Counted from the first letter of the stretch, positions 11,904 to 25,228 are shown. The stretch: 64,000 nt of DNA from Amaranthus tricolor (GCF_026212465.1 NC_080058.1:6357001-6421000), one strand, 5' to 3'. Made by a program: numbers and translations. The notes: a model not told the origin generated them from the sequence alone.

Positions 11904-12921
11904 AATTTATTTTTCAGCAAATACAAGCATACATAAAATAATAATAAATAGTTGAATTTAGTATATATATAAGATTATTTTTCAGCAAATCACTTTTATT
12001 TCGTTCAATATTGATGTTATTTTTCCTAAATTTAAAATCAATAGACATGTGACTATGGAGAAGTGAAAATTCACGAAAATTCCAAAGGAAAAAATCGACA
12101 ATTACCTCAGTTAAAGATTAAATATCATTTTTTATAAAAAAAAAAATTTGAGTATTTTTCACTTCTCATATAATTCTTTTTCATCTTCTGCATACCCTGT
12201 CAACTAATATTTATTTTAATTGTTGGCTACTTTCTTTTTTTTTTTCTCTTAAAACCCCTAGCCTTCATTGTTTACTTTGAGGCTATTATCAACGTTCTAG
12301 TTGATAGAAAGTCCCAAATTTTTTTATTTTTGTTTTTCGTTACAAACAACGTCTTATCTCTCTATATTACAGACTTATTCTATTCATTTATCGGATTCGA
12401 TCTACCAATATGTTAGGTTTTAAAGTCTCTCATAGTAAGAGTTTGGGGTCTTGTTATCAATTTGACATTAAACAGGTGTATGACGTTATTATAGGTATCA
12501 GTTCGACTAATACAATCAATAGTATCAAATTTATTTCAAGTTCAAAGCCACACCAAATCCAAAGACCCCCTCAATTGTTATAGAATGAAGTCTTCAGTGT
12601 TAGATCTTCTTTATAATGATTATGATTTTTCTATATAGAATTTTATTTAATTAAAATTATTATATATTTGATCAATTGTTATACTATTATAAATATTATA
12701 TGACATTTTAATCAATAAATTATTACATCATCTAAAAAAATCTTCTCCATACTCTACATTTAAAAAAACCTTCAAATACGTAACCGCGTTGATAGAAATT
12801 AGAATACTGATTTGGAGTTCTGAGTCAACGCAGAAAGTCAAAACTCGTCCAAAATTTGAAAGCCAAAGAAAAAGCAAAATATAAACTTGTCTTCCTTTTG
12901 GAGGCCCACTCAAGTTAGACC
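11904..12921. other. Spacer without recognised genes
   Basis: AT-rich. The 65-codon minus-strand frame at 12728-12925 has no recognisable feature and I do not call it. Confidence 0.4.
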
Positions 12922-12930
12922 ACAAAACCA

Positions 12931-13376
12931 GAAAATTTGAAATGCATAGGAGAAAAAATAAAAAAAATTAACAAAATAAACTAAGTTTTAAACTTATTCC
13001 AAAAATAAGCGTGAATTTTTCAAACCTGAGGTTTGGGGCTGTTCGCAGTTAGTAACTGCGAACAGGTCAAAAAAGACAAAATAGTTGTTCGCAGTTAGTA
13101 ACTGCGAACAACTATTTTGACCTATTTCTGTGCAGCATGTTGTTCGCAATTACTAACTGCGAACAGGTCAAAACAGGTCAAATAGTTGTTCGCAGTTAGT
13201 ACGTGCGAACAGCTATTTTGTCTGCTTTGACCTATTCGCAGTTAATAACTGCGAACAGCCCCAAACCTCAAATTTGAAAATTTCACGCTTACTTTTGGAA
13301 TAAGTTTAAAACTTAGTTTATTTTGTTAATTTTTTTTATTTTTTCACTTATGTATTTCAAATTTTCACAAAACCAG
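12931..13376. mobile_element. MULE-type MITE with five internal palindromes (copy A)
   Basis: A 446-bp element bounded by GAAAATTTGAAAT inverted repeats and a 9-bp duplication ACAAAACCA (12922-12930 and 13377-13385). The arms pair over more than 100 bp each. The core carries five copies of a near-perfect palindrome with 11-base arms (GTTCGCAGTTA / TAACTGCGAAC around one base) at 13041, 13087, 13142, 13188 and 13234, mostly 46 bp apart. A relative lies at 52258-52759. No coding capacity. Single strands or transcripts could fold into a long stem with side hairpins. Confidence 0.88.
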
Positions 13377-13385
13377 CTATTACAA

Positions 13386-14637
13386 GTGTTGAAAAGGCCC
13401 ACTCAAGTCAACTCTATTACTTTCGTTTCATCATGAGATGAACTCATATAATTATTTTATGTATCTGAATAATTATTTTAAATTTGTAAGTGATCACTTT
13501 AACACAATAAATATACATGTGTCAACTTAATAGAGATTGTTTTACCATCAGATCATCTCATTTAAGAATTTATATCACTCAAAATATCTTTTAGCTAGTT
13601 TTTAGAAATCGTCATTCAGCTAAACAATTTAAAAAACACATATTCCTATTATTTATATTCTTAAGCTATTTAATGTCAATATAAGATATATTTTACAATG
13701 AGACCGTTTGAACGCATTTCAAGTTTAGGTTATTCCCCACTAACTAGTTGTCATCAATCAACCTTCTCGAATAATTGGAGTACATATTATTCCAACATTG
13801 CCTTTTCATTTCACCACTACAAAATTGCACATGAGCAACTTTTAGTAGTTTGTTTTTACAATAGAAGATCTATTTAAGAGATTATTTTTGCTTGGATTAA
13901 TTCATAAAAATATATAGAGTAAAAATAGATAATAAATATTAATAAATTGGGCTTAAGAGATAAAAAAGGTTTTATATAGAGGGGCTGAAATTATCAAAAA
14001 TTTAGAATATTTCAATTCTATTAAGTTGACAATAAAATACACATGTAGTTTGATTTTAAACAAGTTAAAATATTTGTGGTCAAATACTATATTTTTTGCA
14101 AGAAGTCTTGTATGTGACCGTGTCACGTGAGACGGGTCCATATAAGTAGCATATTAGTAAAAAATAACATTAGAAAAAAAAATGAAATTTGAATTCACAT
14201 TTGTATAGGAAGTCATTTTTCTAAATTATTTGAGTTGGCTCATTTAAAATCGTCTCACAGTGAAACGGCCTCAAACAAAAAATTAATATATTTTTAGTGA
14301 TTTATAAGATGGATCGTGGCCTATTTTTTCCCTAACATAGCTTCGGCCATAATTTTAGAGAGCCATAACTCATACCTAATCTCTAATATATACTCCTATT
14401 ACTAATATCATGATGAATTACACAGTTAGTGAGTAAAGATAAATTTTCTTCGGCAGGGTTCTACCTATTTGAGGTCTAGTTTTTATGTTAAGCGCAATTT
14501 TCTTTGTATAATATGGTATGGATAATAATTTAATCATACATTTTTTATAGGCATTTTTTAACAACTCTTTACAAATATTAAAACCTGTTTATTTATAGAG
14601 ATGACTATTAGATTCTCGAGAAATTCTTCACTTATAA
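13386..14637. other. Spacer without recognised genes
   Basis: AT-rich DNA. The minus-strand frame at 13953-14141 shows no family features. Confidence 0.4.
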
Positions 14638-14862
14638 TCTACTCTCTCCGTTCTCTAATATTTTTTCCATTTAGAATATTTCATTTTAAAGAGAGAGAAA
14701 TTTAATTAATGTTTTTAACACATATTTAGAAGATAAAATTTATTTATGTGAGATCTCGTTAGATTCGTCTTAATGTATAATTTTTTATTATGTATATTTA
14801 GAAATATTGAGATTTAAAATTTACATTGAAAACTGTGTTAAAAAGTAAATGGAAAGAAAAAA
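14638..14862. mobile_element. MITE remnant, relative of 57984-58212
   Basis: It begins CTCTCCGTTCTCTAATATTTTT and continues through AGAGAGAAATTTAATTA, AGATAAAATTTATTTATGTGA and GATCTCGTTAGATTC. The same order is found in diverged form at 57984-58212. The CTCCGT-type start suggests a Stowaway-like origin. The right end is eroded. Confidence 0.6.
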
Positions 14863-15189
14863 AACATACACAATATTTGTAAGCCATCTTAAACTATGTA
14901 ATAAATTAATTTAACATGTTATTACAAGCATAAGATTCACCTAATTATTATGGGACAATCAGCATACTTAAATGCCCACAATTGGAAGTCCTCATCCTGA
15001 TTATGATTACACAATTACAATTATGTCAAGAGAAGTTGATAGGACTGTCCATATTATTATTTATGAGTGGTGAAACCACTTTAATTTCTTCAATGGACTT
15101 CCCATTTTCCACTATTCACGCCTATTTAGTAGGAGTAGTAAATTCTTGGGATTGGATTGGTTTATTGTATATTTTTTCGAAATATTATA

Positions 15190-15330
15190 ATTAGACATTA
15201 AAAACGATGTAAGTTGATATTTAAGATATTAAAAGTAGACATTAAGGATACGGTAAGTAAGCTTTAAGGATAATGTAAGTAGGCATTAAGAATATAATAA
15301 ATATGCATGAATTTTTAATGGGTTAGGCTT
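15190..15330. repeat. Short tandem repeats (TAAGTAGRCATTAAGGATA type)
   Basis: About four degenerate units of roughly 24-32 bp (GTAAGTAGGCATTAAGAATA and similar), followed by a tail with TAATGGGTTAGGCTTGAGACACATCTCTTA. The same array and tail occur at 49220-49980, where the array is split by a solo LTR. Confidence 0.7.
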
Positions 15331-15359
15331 GAGACACATCTCTTAAAAAGGTACACAAG

Positions 15360-15600
15360 ACCAAGGGTTTTCAGTTTCCATACATGGTATCAGAAGCCAA
15401 CGTAACAAGAGGTCAAGAGTTCGAATCTCAACCATCCCTCATTTAAAGTGGAATATTCAGCGCCTATGCACATCCACACTTCTAGCCTAATGGGCTCTCG
15501 TGTGAGAAGGCGTGTTAGAGTATATAACATATCCTGAAGCCTTAACCATCAGTTTAAGCTTCTGATTGAGTGGGTTACTTGAGAAAGGTTTATCACCAAA
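15360..15600 (+). repeat. Dispersed repeat with tRNA-Met-like primer site motif
   Basis: Contains ATGGTATCAGAAGCC (resembling the initiator-Met tRNA primer site of plant retroelements), then AAGAGGTCAAGAGTTCGAATCTC (resembling a tRNA B box), then GTATATAACATATCCTGAAGCCTTAACCATCAG. A related copy lies at about 55340-55560. It may be a remnant of a short non-autonomous LTR element or a tRNA-related SINE; the sequence alone does not decide this. Confidence 0.45.
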
Positions 15601-16909
15601 GTATCCATTAACCAATTTTGACCATAAAGTGTGTAAGAAACTTATCAACCCAAGTGGTTATGACCAATTCGACACCCTTCTCATCATTGCACGAGACTTT
15701 TACATGCATCAAGTGTCCTAATAAATCACTAACCAAAGGCTTAAGGATACTCACTAAAACACATATGCATCAAGTAGATCATACGGACGCAATTGTACTA
15801 GAACGACCAAAAACAGAAAATGAACCAAAAAATTTACCAACTCTTTTAAAATCAGCAAAATTAACCGGTAAACTTACTGATAGAAAATTGGACTAATATT
15901 TTAGCATTTGCTCAAACATAGAATTGCCTCCAATTGTGGTTTTAACAAACAAATATGTGGTAAAACCTTTTGGAATAGAACATGAATATTAACAAATGCT
16001 TGGTGCCAAACAAAATTTTAAACAACAATTAGTTTTAAACATAATCTATAATTAATTAGTCACTACCGTTAGAACTCACAACTTTAGAATTGTGTCATAA
16101 ATCAACTCAAACATACATGTACCAAACCAAATCATCAAAAGCAAAATTAACATGCGGGCCTATCCAAATATAACTAGCTTGATCTGACTAGTCCAAAGAT
16201 TGTAATTAAACTTAATACATCGCTCTCAACAATTTTTTTTACCAAATCATGACTCTTGTCAAAGTTTTCCTAAACAAGAATTTATTCCATTAATATTACT
16301 TTCTTACTAGCACACCTTTGCTATTATAACCACCAAATTAGAGTACCTATATGATAGTGAGGTTGAAGTCCAGAGCCGTCTTGAAAAAAATTTGAGGCAA
16401 TGTGTATTTTTATTTTACACCTTATTTATTGTAAATATATTTGTTTTATAAATATACTTTACACATTTTTTTTTTATAAACTTTTTCATATACAAATGAA
16501 AAAAGGCCATGTACGATCGATCACCTAACACATCCTTAAAAACCCCCTACGTAGAACAAATCCTTTGAACAATTTTTACCAAAGACTCACTTCACAAGAT
16601 ATATCAACCAAAATTGCAAGAAAGTTTTTAGCTCAAAACCTATACAAGGGAAAAATTGGCATAGAATAACACTAAGTCATAAAGAAAAAAAATGATGTAA
16701 CCTTTTAAGCAAACAAATCTATATATAACTTGTGAAATGTAAAACTTGATGGGTTTTCAACAAAATGTGCCATCTCTTGAATTTGAAGATGAACAACAAA
16801 CCCATAATTAGTAAAAAGTGGATACACTCTTTGGGCATAGAATTATCCCCTTCATTGTTCCATCATAGACAACCTTTTCATAAAATCTTTTGCAAATAAA
16901 AAAATTATA
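15601..16909. other. Spacer; one uncertain 92-codon frame
   Basis: A plus-strand frame at 15618-15896 encodes a basic 92-residue peptide with one CIKC motif. It has no recognised family and starts inside repeat-derived sequence, so I do not call it a gene. The rest is AT-rich spacer. Confidence 0.35.
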
Positions 16910-17182
16910 CTACCTCCTATTCACCTTAAGAGTCTCATTTAACTTTTTACGGATTTTAAGGAGAGTTAAATGTGAGACCCTAAGAGTAGGAAAGAGAGTG
17001 GTATTATGGGTTTTTTAATGTAAGGGAGAAAATTTAGTATGAGTAATGGAGGGTATAATTGAAAATAGGATAAAGTTACTAAGGGCATAAAAGTCAAAAA
17101 CCCATACCAAAAATAGAAATAAGACAATTAAAGTGACTTGACCATAAAAGAAAATGGGATACATAAGCTGAATAGGAGGGAG
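16910..17182. mobile_element. Stowaway-type MITE, 273 bp
   Basis: Starts CTACCTCCTATTCACCTTA after TA (16908-16909). On the other strand from 17182 it starts CTCCCTCCTATTCAGCTTA, next to TA (17183-17184). Inverted CTCCCTCC-type ends with a TA duplication define Stowaway MITEs, the non-autonomous partners of mariner elements such as the one at 6.4-10.1 kb. Confidence 0.85.
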
Positions 17183-17616
17183 TAATAGATAATATCTTCA
17201 AAATACTTGTTTTTCCATTTTACTTTTTGTTGTATGCGTCGCTTGTTCGAGCATTCTTTGCTAACAACTTCTTGATCTTTACGTGATAATTCATATATTA
17301 ATATATTCCAAAACCCATTGTCATTGCAAATTACACTAAGAACAAGTCAAGCATCATTTACATCATTTAAGGGTAGACAACTTGGACCAAATTCTTTAGT
17401 AATAAAAAAAGATTAATTATCTATCGACTAAAGCTTTAATATTTAACTCCATCTCTTTTATGACATTTTAGGTTACAAGCATGATGACAAATTTATATAT
17501 TCCCACAAAATTTCATATAATCACATTATTAATATTTTTACTAATTTTTAACTGTCAGTTATCACTTCTTAATTGTTAGTTATCACAATCATTATATTCC
17601 TAACAAATTTAACTAA

Positions 17617-17825
17617 TTTTCTTATCAAATATCCTACGTTTTTTAAAGTTGTTCTCGATCATAAGTAATGTTTATGGGAATTAAGAAAAATATATTATTT
17701 TAGATAGTAAATATTTTAATTTATTGAATAATAAATTTGATGAGGAAAAGTGAAAATCATAATCATTAATAAAATATTAAAATAAAATTAGTGAAAAAAT
17801 ATAGAGATCACAACTATTAAAATAT
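17617..17825. repeat. Direct repeat flanking the gypsy element, left copy
   Basis: 209 bp, very similar to 28591-28795 (a few substitutions and small indels), in the same orientation. A more diverged relative occurs at about 35640-36010, so the sequence also belongs to a dispersed family. Confidence 0.8.
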
Positions 17826-17894
17826 CACTTATCACAACTATTAAACCTAATGACTTTAAAAGTAAAAAAAACCAAAAAAAAAAATATCACACCA

Positions 17895-20554
17895 TGTAGC
17901 AGGAGCAACACTCTCGATACATAATTAACATTAATAATTATACTTAAGATAAATAATGCGGAAGTGTAAAACGCCGAACTGCTAAAAACCATTTAAACTA
18001 AAATTGTTCAAAACATAAGTAAAAAAAATATCTTACAACTGAGAAAATATAAAATAAGGTTTACTTAAATACGATAAAAAAAACAATAAGTACAATATAG
18101 TCATCAAGTAAAATCATTGAAGCTAAGTCCTCGATAGAATAATTAAAGTTGCGGCCTGGATCGAAACCTGAGCTAAATTTTCCTGCAAAATACTGCCATC
18201 CATAATATGGACGACAGCCGATTAAATCGGTCAGCGATAAAGCCGAGTACAATTTTCTCAACAAGCTTATGATGTGATAGTTAAATCATGCTTACAGAAT
18301 AATCATCAAGCACAGTATAGAAGGTTATTACTCATTATTGACCTTTACTAAGCCATTAAGTTACATTCTCAATACTTGCAGAAGTTCATTACTGCTACTA
18401 AATACTTGGTAACCTTAATGCTTATTTAATCAAGTTCAATTAAGCCTCATAGCTTTACCATCATAGCACATCACAAGATCACAGCAATAATGACAACTGA
18501 TATATGTAAGGGTCTGGTTAGGTGAGGACCGTAGTCCTAAACCCTAACTGTGGTGGGAGTCGTCACTCCTCTCAATACTGTTATGCTCGAGACTTCACAG
18601 GATGGGTTTTTCTCGGACCCCCTGTCTGACACCGCATTTTACGTGCCGGCTAACACGGACGCCGGGATTTTACATGCCGGTCCATGGTTCGACGTTACCT
18701 TACTATCAGAGTCATACAATCAATATCATGCAATATCAAACAAGACTCTAAACCGAAATAGTTTACATTCTTATAAGTCAAACTTCCACTAGTCAAATTT
18801 TTGACAATTCTACCCTTTTAGTAGAAACAAATTACTAGTATCTAATAAATTAATATTTAATTAAATAACAAATTTTCGTAGCTATACTAAGATTCCTGAG
18901 GCTAAACTAAGTCATTATTGTGTCATAAATAATCATAACAGTCAAGGGTAATATTTCTAAGTACTTAATAACATATTTTATCAAATAACCAGTAAAATAG
19001 TAAAACGGATCTATCATCACTATAAAAATAACATAATCCGACAAATTATTAAGGGTCCAAAATCTATATGAAATGAGTTTTCAAGAAAAACAATGCTAAG
19101 CATTTTAACAAATTTGTTTGACTATTTTACCGATAAACCGATTAATAATTCTTTATAATTACTTGAGTCCAACAAAAAAATATCAAAACACCAAGATGAT
19201 ATGAAATCATTTTAAACACATAAGTTTATTTAACTAGTAAAATTCATATATATCTATATTATCATATTAATCAAAAATTTCCATATATATGACTTTTTTT
19301 TTTTTGAGTGTCCCAAAAGTATTATTGTTTTGACGAAAATATCACTAAACTGGATATAACTTTAATATTACCATATAAAGTTTAAATGACTAAAATAAAA
19401 TCATGTTGATCATGCTTTTATATTATCGAGTAACCATAAATAAATATCACATAACGAGAGAGTTAAGAAAATGTGTACCATTTTCCTCCGAAGGTGGTGC
19501 TAAACCAAGTAAGAGAATAATAATAGAAAAATAAGAACTTAAGGAAATAAGTTCCAAAAGAAAGTCTTCAAGGTTCCAAGCTTCAAAGAAGTAGATCTTC
19601 AATTACCCAAAAGAAAAAGATATCCAAGCTCCAAAAGATAATACTTGACTTTTTAAAAGTTGATGATTATCGGCTTAAGAAGTGATAAGATCAAGCTCCA
19701 TCTTCATTTGATTCTTCAACAAATAAAAAGGGTATAAAGTTAGTAAGATGTTAATGAAGTGAAGGTATAAGAAAGAATGGTAGAAAGATTTGATGATGGG
19801 GGTGTAAGTGATCTCATGGCTAAGGAGGGGTATTTATAATGAGTTTTGGGCAACTTTTTAGTTCATAAGATTGTATGAAAAAGAAGGTTAACTTGTGTAA
19901 GTGATTTAGAGTGTGTAAGTGAATGTGTAAGAGTTGGAGTGTGTAAGTGGATGTGTAAGAATTTGGAGTGTAGAAGAAGGTTAACTTGTGTAAGGAAATG
20001 GTGATAGCTTGTGTAAGTGATGAACATTATGGATTGATGTAGAAAGGATATTGATTCATCAAATTTTTGTTCTAGTTTATGCTAGTGAAATGTTTTAGAT
20101 TAATGGGAAAGTATGATTAAGGTTTGATTATGAAAATATGAAAGTTTACTTAGAAAATTTTAGTTAAAACTATACTTAAAGTTAATAAAAAAAATATAGT
20201 TAATTTTTAGGTATAAAATAATTAAATCAAAGTTTTAAAGTTAAAATGATAAGTAGTAAAGTTAGTTTAAGGAAACGAAATTGAAACGTAACGTTTTAAT
20301 AAAACCGTAAATATAATATTAAAATTTTACTTTTTGTAGTATAAAATAATAAAATAATATTTTAGTGCTTATAAAGAAATTTAAGAATATAAATATATTT
20401 TTAAGTTTAATATTTGGAAGAAATTACAAAAATCGGAATAAGGTTTAGGAATTAAAGGTGATTTGAATTAGATAACCAAAGGATTAGGAATTCGAAAAGA
20501 AATTTCGGAATAATTAATCGGAAGATTAAGATTAAGAAATTTGAGCCTGTTACA
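17895..20554 (-). repeat. 3' LTR of the gypsy element
   Basis: 2,660 bp with TG..CA ends. On the minus strand a TATA-like box TATAAATA lies at 19831-19838, about 720 bases into the LTR. The small open frames inside (18061-18264, 18550-18792) recur identically in the other LTR and are not genes. Confidence 0.95.
19831..19838 (-). promoter_or_regulatory. Putative TATA box in the 3' LTR
   Basis: TATAAATA followed by a C-rich stretch on the minus strand. The identical site in the 5' LTR (27179-27186) would drive the element's transcript; this copy would read outwards. Inferred from sequence only. Confidence 0.55.
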
Positions 20555-20571
20555 ACTCTTTCCCCCTTTAG
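20555..20571 (-). other. Polypurine tract
   Basis: On the minus strand TAAAGGGGGAAAGAGT directly precedes the TGTAACAGG start of the 3' LTR. This is the usual primer site for plus-strand DNA synthesis. Confidence 0.9.
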
Positions 20572-20588
20572 ATAGTTTCGTCCCGAAA

Positions 20589-23500
20589 CTAGGACTTACC
20601 AAAAAGGTTAGGATAACGCTCTCTCATGTCGACTTCTTTTTCCCAAGTCGCCTCTTCAACCCCGTGGTTTGACCACAAAACCTTGACCAATGGAATCCTC
20701 GAATTTCTCAACTCTTTTACTCGGGCATCTAAGATCCTGATTGGTCGTTCCTCATACACCAAAGACTCTTCAATCAAAAGCGGCTCGTGAGCTAGAACAT
20801 GAGACGGATCATGAACATACTTCCTCAACTGTGAAACATGGAACACATTATGAACTTTTGCTAAACTTGGAGGTAAAGCCAACTCATAAGAAACTTCCCC
20901 GACTCTCCTTAGGATCTCAAAAGGTCCAATAAATTTTGGACTCAACTTTCCTCGAACTCCAAAACGCTGGACACCTCTTGTAGGTGAAACCTTTAGGAAA
21001 ACCTTGTCGCCAACCTCAAATTGCAACATCTTTCGACGATTATCAGCATAACTCTTTTGTCGGCTCTGTGCTGCTCTCATGTTCTGTTGAACAATCTTCA
21101 ACGCATCAATGGATTCCTGAATCACATCTGGACCTTCGGGAATGGTCCTATCCATCAAATCCCAACACAAAGGTACTCGACACTTCCTTCCATAAAGAGC
21201 TTCATACGGTGCCATCCTAATACTAGATTGGAAACTGTTGTTGTAGGCGAACTCCACCATCGGTAATTTATCTTCCCAAGAACCCTCAAAGTCCAACACA
21301 CAACATCTCAAAAGATCCTCTAAAGTCTGAATAGTTCTCTCAGTCTGACCATCAGTCGCAGGATGAAAAGCAGTACTCAAGCACAACTTACTCCCAAAAG
21401 CTTCCTGCAACTTTTCCCAAAACCTCGATAAAAACTTCGGATCCTTATCAGAAACAATAGTCCTCGGAACACCATGAAGTCTGACAATCTCTCGGACATA
21501 GGCATCTGCTAATTGCTTAGCCCCCCAAGTATTCTTCATTGGCACAAATCTAGCGACCTTGGTCAATCTATCAACAATGACCCAAATAACATCATTCCCT
21601 CGCTGGGTCCTTGGCAGCCCTACCACAAAGTCCATAGAAATCGAGTCCCACTTCCAATCTAGGACAGGCAACGGTTGAAGCAACCCTGAACTCTTTTGTC
21701 TCTCGAACTTTACCCTCTGGCAGACTAGGCACTTAGACACAAAATCAGAGACATCTTTCCTTAGACCTTTCCACCAAAATATCTCTCTTATCTCCTCAAT
21801 CATCTTATCTCGACCTGGATGCAAATGAAATAAACTTTGATGACCTTCCTTCAAAATCTCAATCTTCAATTCAAATTGATTTGGAACACACAATCTACCG
21901 TTCATCCTCAACTCTCCTCTTTCTCCTAACTCAAAAGCATCAGTCTCATTTTTCTCAACTCTATGGATCAACTCAACAATCTCTGGATCCTCAAGTTGTG
22001 CCTCAATTATACGATCAAACAAAGTGGGTTGTATAGTCATTGCTCCCAAATACTGACCAACCTCGTGTCGACTACAAATCTCTAATCCCAAACTCTGCAT
22101 CTCACGATACAACTCCCATGGTACAGACATAATGGCATTCACAGACACTCTCGGTCTGCTACTCAAGGCATCAGCTACCTTATTCGCTTTTCCAGGGTGG
22201 TACACAATTTCAAGATCATAATCCTTAATAACCTCAAGCCACCGCCTTTGGCGCATGTTCAATTCTTTTTGGTTGAAGACATACCTGAAATTTTGATGAT
22301 CAGTGTAGATCTTACACGGTAACCCATACAAATAATGTCTCCACAACTTCAAAGCAAAGATCACTGCAGCAAGTTCAATGTCATGCACGGGGTAATTCAC
22401 CTCATGTGGCCTTAACTGCCTCGATGCATAAGCTATGACCTTTCCTTCTTGCATAAGTACACAACCTAAACCTTCGAATGAAGCATCACAATAGACCTCG
22501 AATGGCTTGCTACAATCAGGCATTGCTAAAACAGGGGCAGTAGTAAGTCTTTTCTTTAATTCCTCGAAAGCAATTGTGTGCCTCTCATTCCACTGAAATC
22601 GTATCCCTTTCTTCAACAGCTTAAACATGGGACGAGCAACCTTAGAAAAGTTTTCAACATATTTCCTATAGTACCCAGCTAATCCCAAAAAGCTCCGAAC
22701 TTCAGTCACATTTCTAGGAATCGGCCAGTCCGTTATTGCTTTAATCTTCTCAGGATCTACAGAAATTCCACCCTTAGACACCATATGACCTAGAAAAGAA
22801 ATTTCCTCAAGCCAAAACTCACACTTACTAAACTTCCCATACAATTTCTCCTTTCTCAAAAGCTCCAGAATCATTCTCAAGTGTTCTTCATGTTCTTCCC
22901 TACTCCTTGAATATACCAAAATATCATCGATAAAAACAACCACGAATTTATCCAAATAAGGACGAAGATACCTCTGCATCAAATCCATAAAAGCTGCAGG
23001 TGCATTTGTTAACCCAAATGGCATCACCAAAAACTCATAATGTCCATATCGGGTCCGAAATGCTGTTTTAGAAACATCCTCCTTGGCTATCCTCAATTGA
23101 TGATATCCAGACCTTAAATCAATCTTCGAGAACACCTGAGCGCCTCTTAGCTGATCAAACAAATCATCTATCCTGGGCAAAGGGTAACGGTTCTTAATGG
23201 TGATCTTATTAATCTCCCTATAATCAATACACAATCTCATCGTTCCATCCTTCTTCTTCACAAACAGAACAGGGGCTCCCCAGGGTGACACACTAGGTCG
23301 GAAAAAACATTTCTCCAATAACTCATCTAATTGCTTTTTCAATTCGGCTAACTCAGCTGGAGCAAAACGGTACGGAGTCCTAGAGATAGGGGTAGCATCA
23401 GGAATTAGATCTATATGAAAGTCAACCTCTCTCCTTGGAGGTAAACCAGGTAGATCCTCAGGGAAAACATCAGGGTAATCACAAACAATTGGGGTTTCCT

Positions 23501-24926
23501 CAAGACTTAACTTGATTTTCTCCTCACCAGTAGCAATAAAACACAAATATCCCTTATCTCCATGTTTAATCATCTCAATGGCTTGAACTGCAGAAATGGT
23601 CTGAATGGGAAACACAAAATTCTTCCTAATCAAACATTCTCCACCTGGAGCCTTAACCCGAACGATCTTCTCTTTACACAAAATCTCCGCATGATGACGT
23701 CCCAACCAGTCCATCCCCAAAATAATATCATATGTACCCAACTCAAACACTATTAAATCGGCTGGTAGATGGTTGTCCGAAATCTTAAGTGGGAAATTAG
23801 GAAAGATACGGTCACACAGGAATGGTGAACCGTCAGGTAATAGAATTTGGAGATTAAATTTTTGAGGTTCAAGAGAGATAGAGGATTTATGAAGGAAAGA
23901 AGAAGAGATAAAAGATCGGTCAGCTCCTGAACCAAAAAGAATATGAGCCAAAGAGTCTCCTACGACAAAGTGACCAGAAATGACCTTACCCTCAAACGCC
24001 TGATGAAGATTGTCTACATGGTTGCTAATAGCGTGCAAACCGGCAGTCCTCCTAGCTGCAATACTCTGAACATTTCCCGAAGAACTAGGAGCTCCATAAT
24101 TACCAGTACTACTAGCTCCCAACTGGATCCCTTCTCGGCAGTTAGTGGAAACATGACCCTCCTTTTTGCATTTGAAGCAGATGATCTTCCCAGTGCATGA
24201 ACGACCTCGGTGATCCTTACCACATAAGCGACACTTCCAAACTGTGACTCTTGTTGAAGTGGTTGGTTGGAACGGCTTGCGATCCCAATTGGTCGGCTTC
24301 TTGTTCCTGTTGTTGTTGCCTCCACTAAATTTTCTTTTGTTGGTGTTGTCCTCTTTTTCAAGGATCCTCTCATACTCAAGCGCTCGGTCGTAGAGATCTC
24401 GGAAGTCAGAATACTTCCCGATCCCCTTTTGGATCTTAAGATTAAGACCCTCAAAGAAGCGGGATGCACGAACACTTTCTTTGCTTACGATGTTAGAAGC
24501 AAATCGAGATAGCTCATTGAACTTACAACTGTACTCAATCACGGTCATAAGACCCTGACGAAGATGTAAGAACTCATTCTCCTTTTTCCGTTGGAGTGAT
24601 GGCGGATAGAATTGTTGACGAAGAGTTATAAGGAAATCATCCCAAAAGGTATCAGTCATAGTGGCCTTGACAGAACGCCACCATAACTCTGCTGGACCAG
24701 ATAGGTAGAAGGAAGCCAGCTTTACTTTTAGGTGCGCTGGACAGTTAATGACCTCTAAAAGTTTCTCCATCTCTGCGAGCCAATTCTCAAAGCGAACCGG
24801 ATCAGCTTCTCCGTCGTATTGCGGCGGACGATGATATGCCATATTCTTAAAGTATTTCCCGTCGTCATTGGCCTCTTGAGCCTGATTCTCCATGAGGTTG
24901 ATCAGTCGCTCATTTGTCCTTTCCAT
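20589..24926 (-). CDS. Gag-Pol polyprotein of the gypsy chromovirus
   Basis: 1,445 codons without a stop. The order is: Gag (about residues 30-190, with PAELWWRSV); two zinc knuckles ([13 protein letters not shown] and [14 protein letters not shown], about 230-262); protease (about 318-420); reverse transcriptase ([18 protein letters not shown], and FIDDILVY at 665-672); RNase H (VYCDAS, TDHQN); integrase with an HHCC finger (HPGRD...CLVCQ) and DDE core (SMDFV, VSDKDP, DGQTERT); and a chromodomain-like tail ([20 protein letters not shown]). The protease active site reads FGSGAD: residue 332, the catalytic aspartate of the D-S-G triad, is glycine (codon GGT at 23931-23933). Unless supplied by another copy, proteolytic processing should fail. 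The frame is open further upstream to about 24998 but has no earlier ATG. Confidence 0.93.
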   Translation of the reverse strand: MERTNERLINLMENQAQEANDDGKYFKNMAYHRPPQYDGEADPVRFENWLAEMEKLLEVINCPAHLKVKLASFYLSGPAELWWRSVKATMTDTFWDDFLITLRQQFYPPSLQRKKENEFLHLRQGLMTVIEYSCKFNELSRFASNIVSKESVRASRFFEGLNLKIQKGIGKYSDFRDLYDRALEYERILEKEDNTNKRKFSGGNNNRNKKPTNWDRKPFQPTTSTRVTVWKCRLCGKDHRGRSCTGKIICFKCKKEGHVSTNCREGIQLGASSTGNYGAPSSSGNVQSIAARRTAGLHAISNHVDNLHQAFEGKVISGHFVVGDSLAHILFGSGADRSFISSSFLHKSSISLEPQKFNLQILLPDGSPFLCDRIFPNFPLKISDNHLPADLIVFELGTYDIILGMDWLGRHHAEILCKEKIVRVKAPGGECLIRKNFVFPIQTISAVQAIEMIKHGDKGYLCFIATGEEKIKLSLEETPIVCDYPDVFPEDLPGLPPRREVDFHIDLIPDATPISRTPYRFAPAELAELKKQLDELLEKCFFRPSVSPWGAPVLFVKKKDGTMRLCIDYREINKITIKNRYPLPRIDDLFDQLRGAQVFSKIDLRSGYHQLRIAKEDVSKTAFRTRYGHYEFLVMPFGLTNAPAAFMDLMQRYLRPYLDKFVVVFIDDILVYSRSREEHEEHLRMILELLRKEKLYGKFSKCEFWLEEISFLGHMVSKGGISVDPEKIKAITDWPIPRNVTEVRSFLGLAGYYRKYVENFSKVARPMFKLLKKGIRFQWNERHTIAFEELKKRLTTAPVLAMPDCSKPFEVYCDASFEGLGCVLMQEGKVIAYASRQLRPHEVNYPVHDIELAAVIFALKLWRHYLYGLPCKIYTDHQNFRYVFNQKELNMRQRRWLEVIKDYDLEIVYHPGKANKVADALSSRPRVSVNAIMSVPWELYREMQSLGLEICSRHEVGQYLGAMTIQPTLFDRIIEAQLEDPEIVELIHRVEKNETDAFELGERGELRMNGRLCVPNQFELKIEILKEGHQSLFHLHPGRDKMIEEIREIFWWKGLRKDVSDFVSKCLVCQRVKFERQKSSGLLQPLPVLDWKWDSISMDFVVGLPRTQRGNDVIWVIVDRLTKVARFVPMKNTWGAKQLADAYVREIVRLHGVPRTIVSDKDPKFLSRFWEKLQEAFGSKLCLSTAFHPATDGQTERTIQTLEDLLRCCVLDFEGSWEDKLPMVEFAYNNSFQSSIRMAPYEALYGRKCRVPLCWDLMDRTIPEGPDVIQESIDALKIVQQNMRAAQSRQKSYADNRRKMLQFEVGDKVFLKVSPTRGVQRFGVRGKLSPKFIGPFEILRRVGEVSYELALPPSLAKVHNVFHVSQLRKYVHDPSHVLAHEPLLIEESLVYEERPIRILDARVKELRNSRIPLVKVLWSNHGVEEATWEKEVDMRERYPNLFGKS

Positions 24927-25228
24927 CCGAGCTAGTTGTGCTTCTAGCTCTCGAACTCTAGCTTCGTGATCAGATGAAGTTACGCCATTTCTTACCTAAA
25001 ATATTTTTTAAACATGTGACTAACTTTCACATTAACTTAATTAATCTAGCACGTAATTTTACACATAGTCACATAAGCACATAGAAAACAAATAGAATTT
25101 TTAGGAAGACTTGTTTTGAAAATCATTTGAAATACTTTTCTTTTTTTCCACTATTTTTTTTTTAATTTTTTTTTTTAGTCAGCTATCGAGTCACATGGAA
25201 CTAAAATTCCAAGATTCGAGTAACTTTA

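Noticed and set aside
13041..13256. Evenly spaced palindromes that look like a CRISPR array
   Set aside because: The host is a plant, the spacers are themselves repeated, and the block lies inside an element with inverted ends and a 9-bp duplication.
18061..18792. Open frames of 67 and 80 codons, repeated at 25409-26140
   Set aside because: They lie inside both gypsy LTRs and recur only because the LTRs are duplicated; there is no coding signature.
20741..24512. Plus-strand and other-frame ORFs within the gypsy polyprotein
   Set aside because: They are shadows of the 1,445-codon minus-strand frame.
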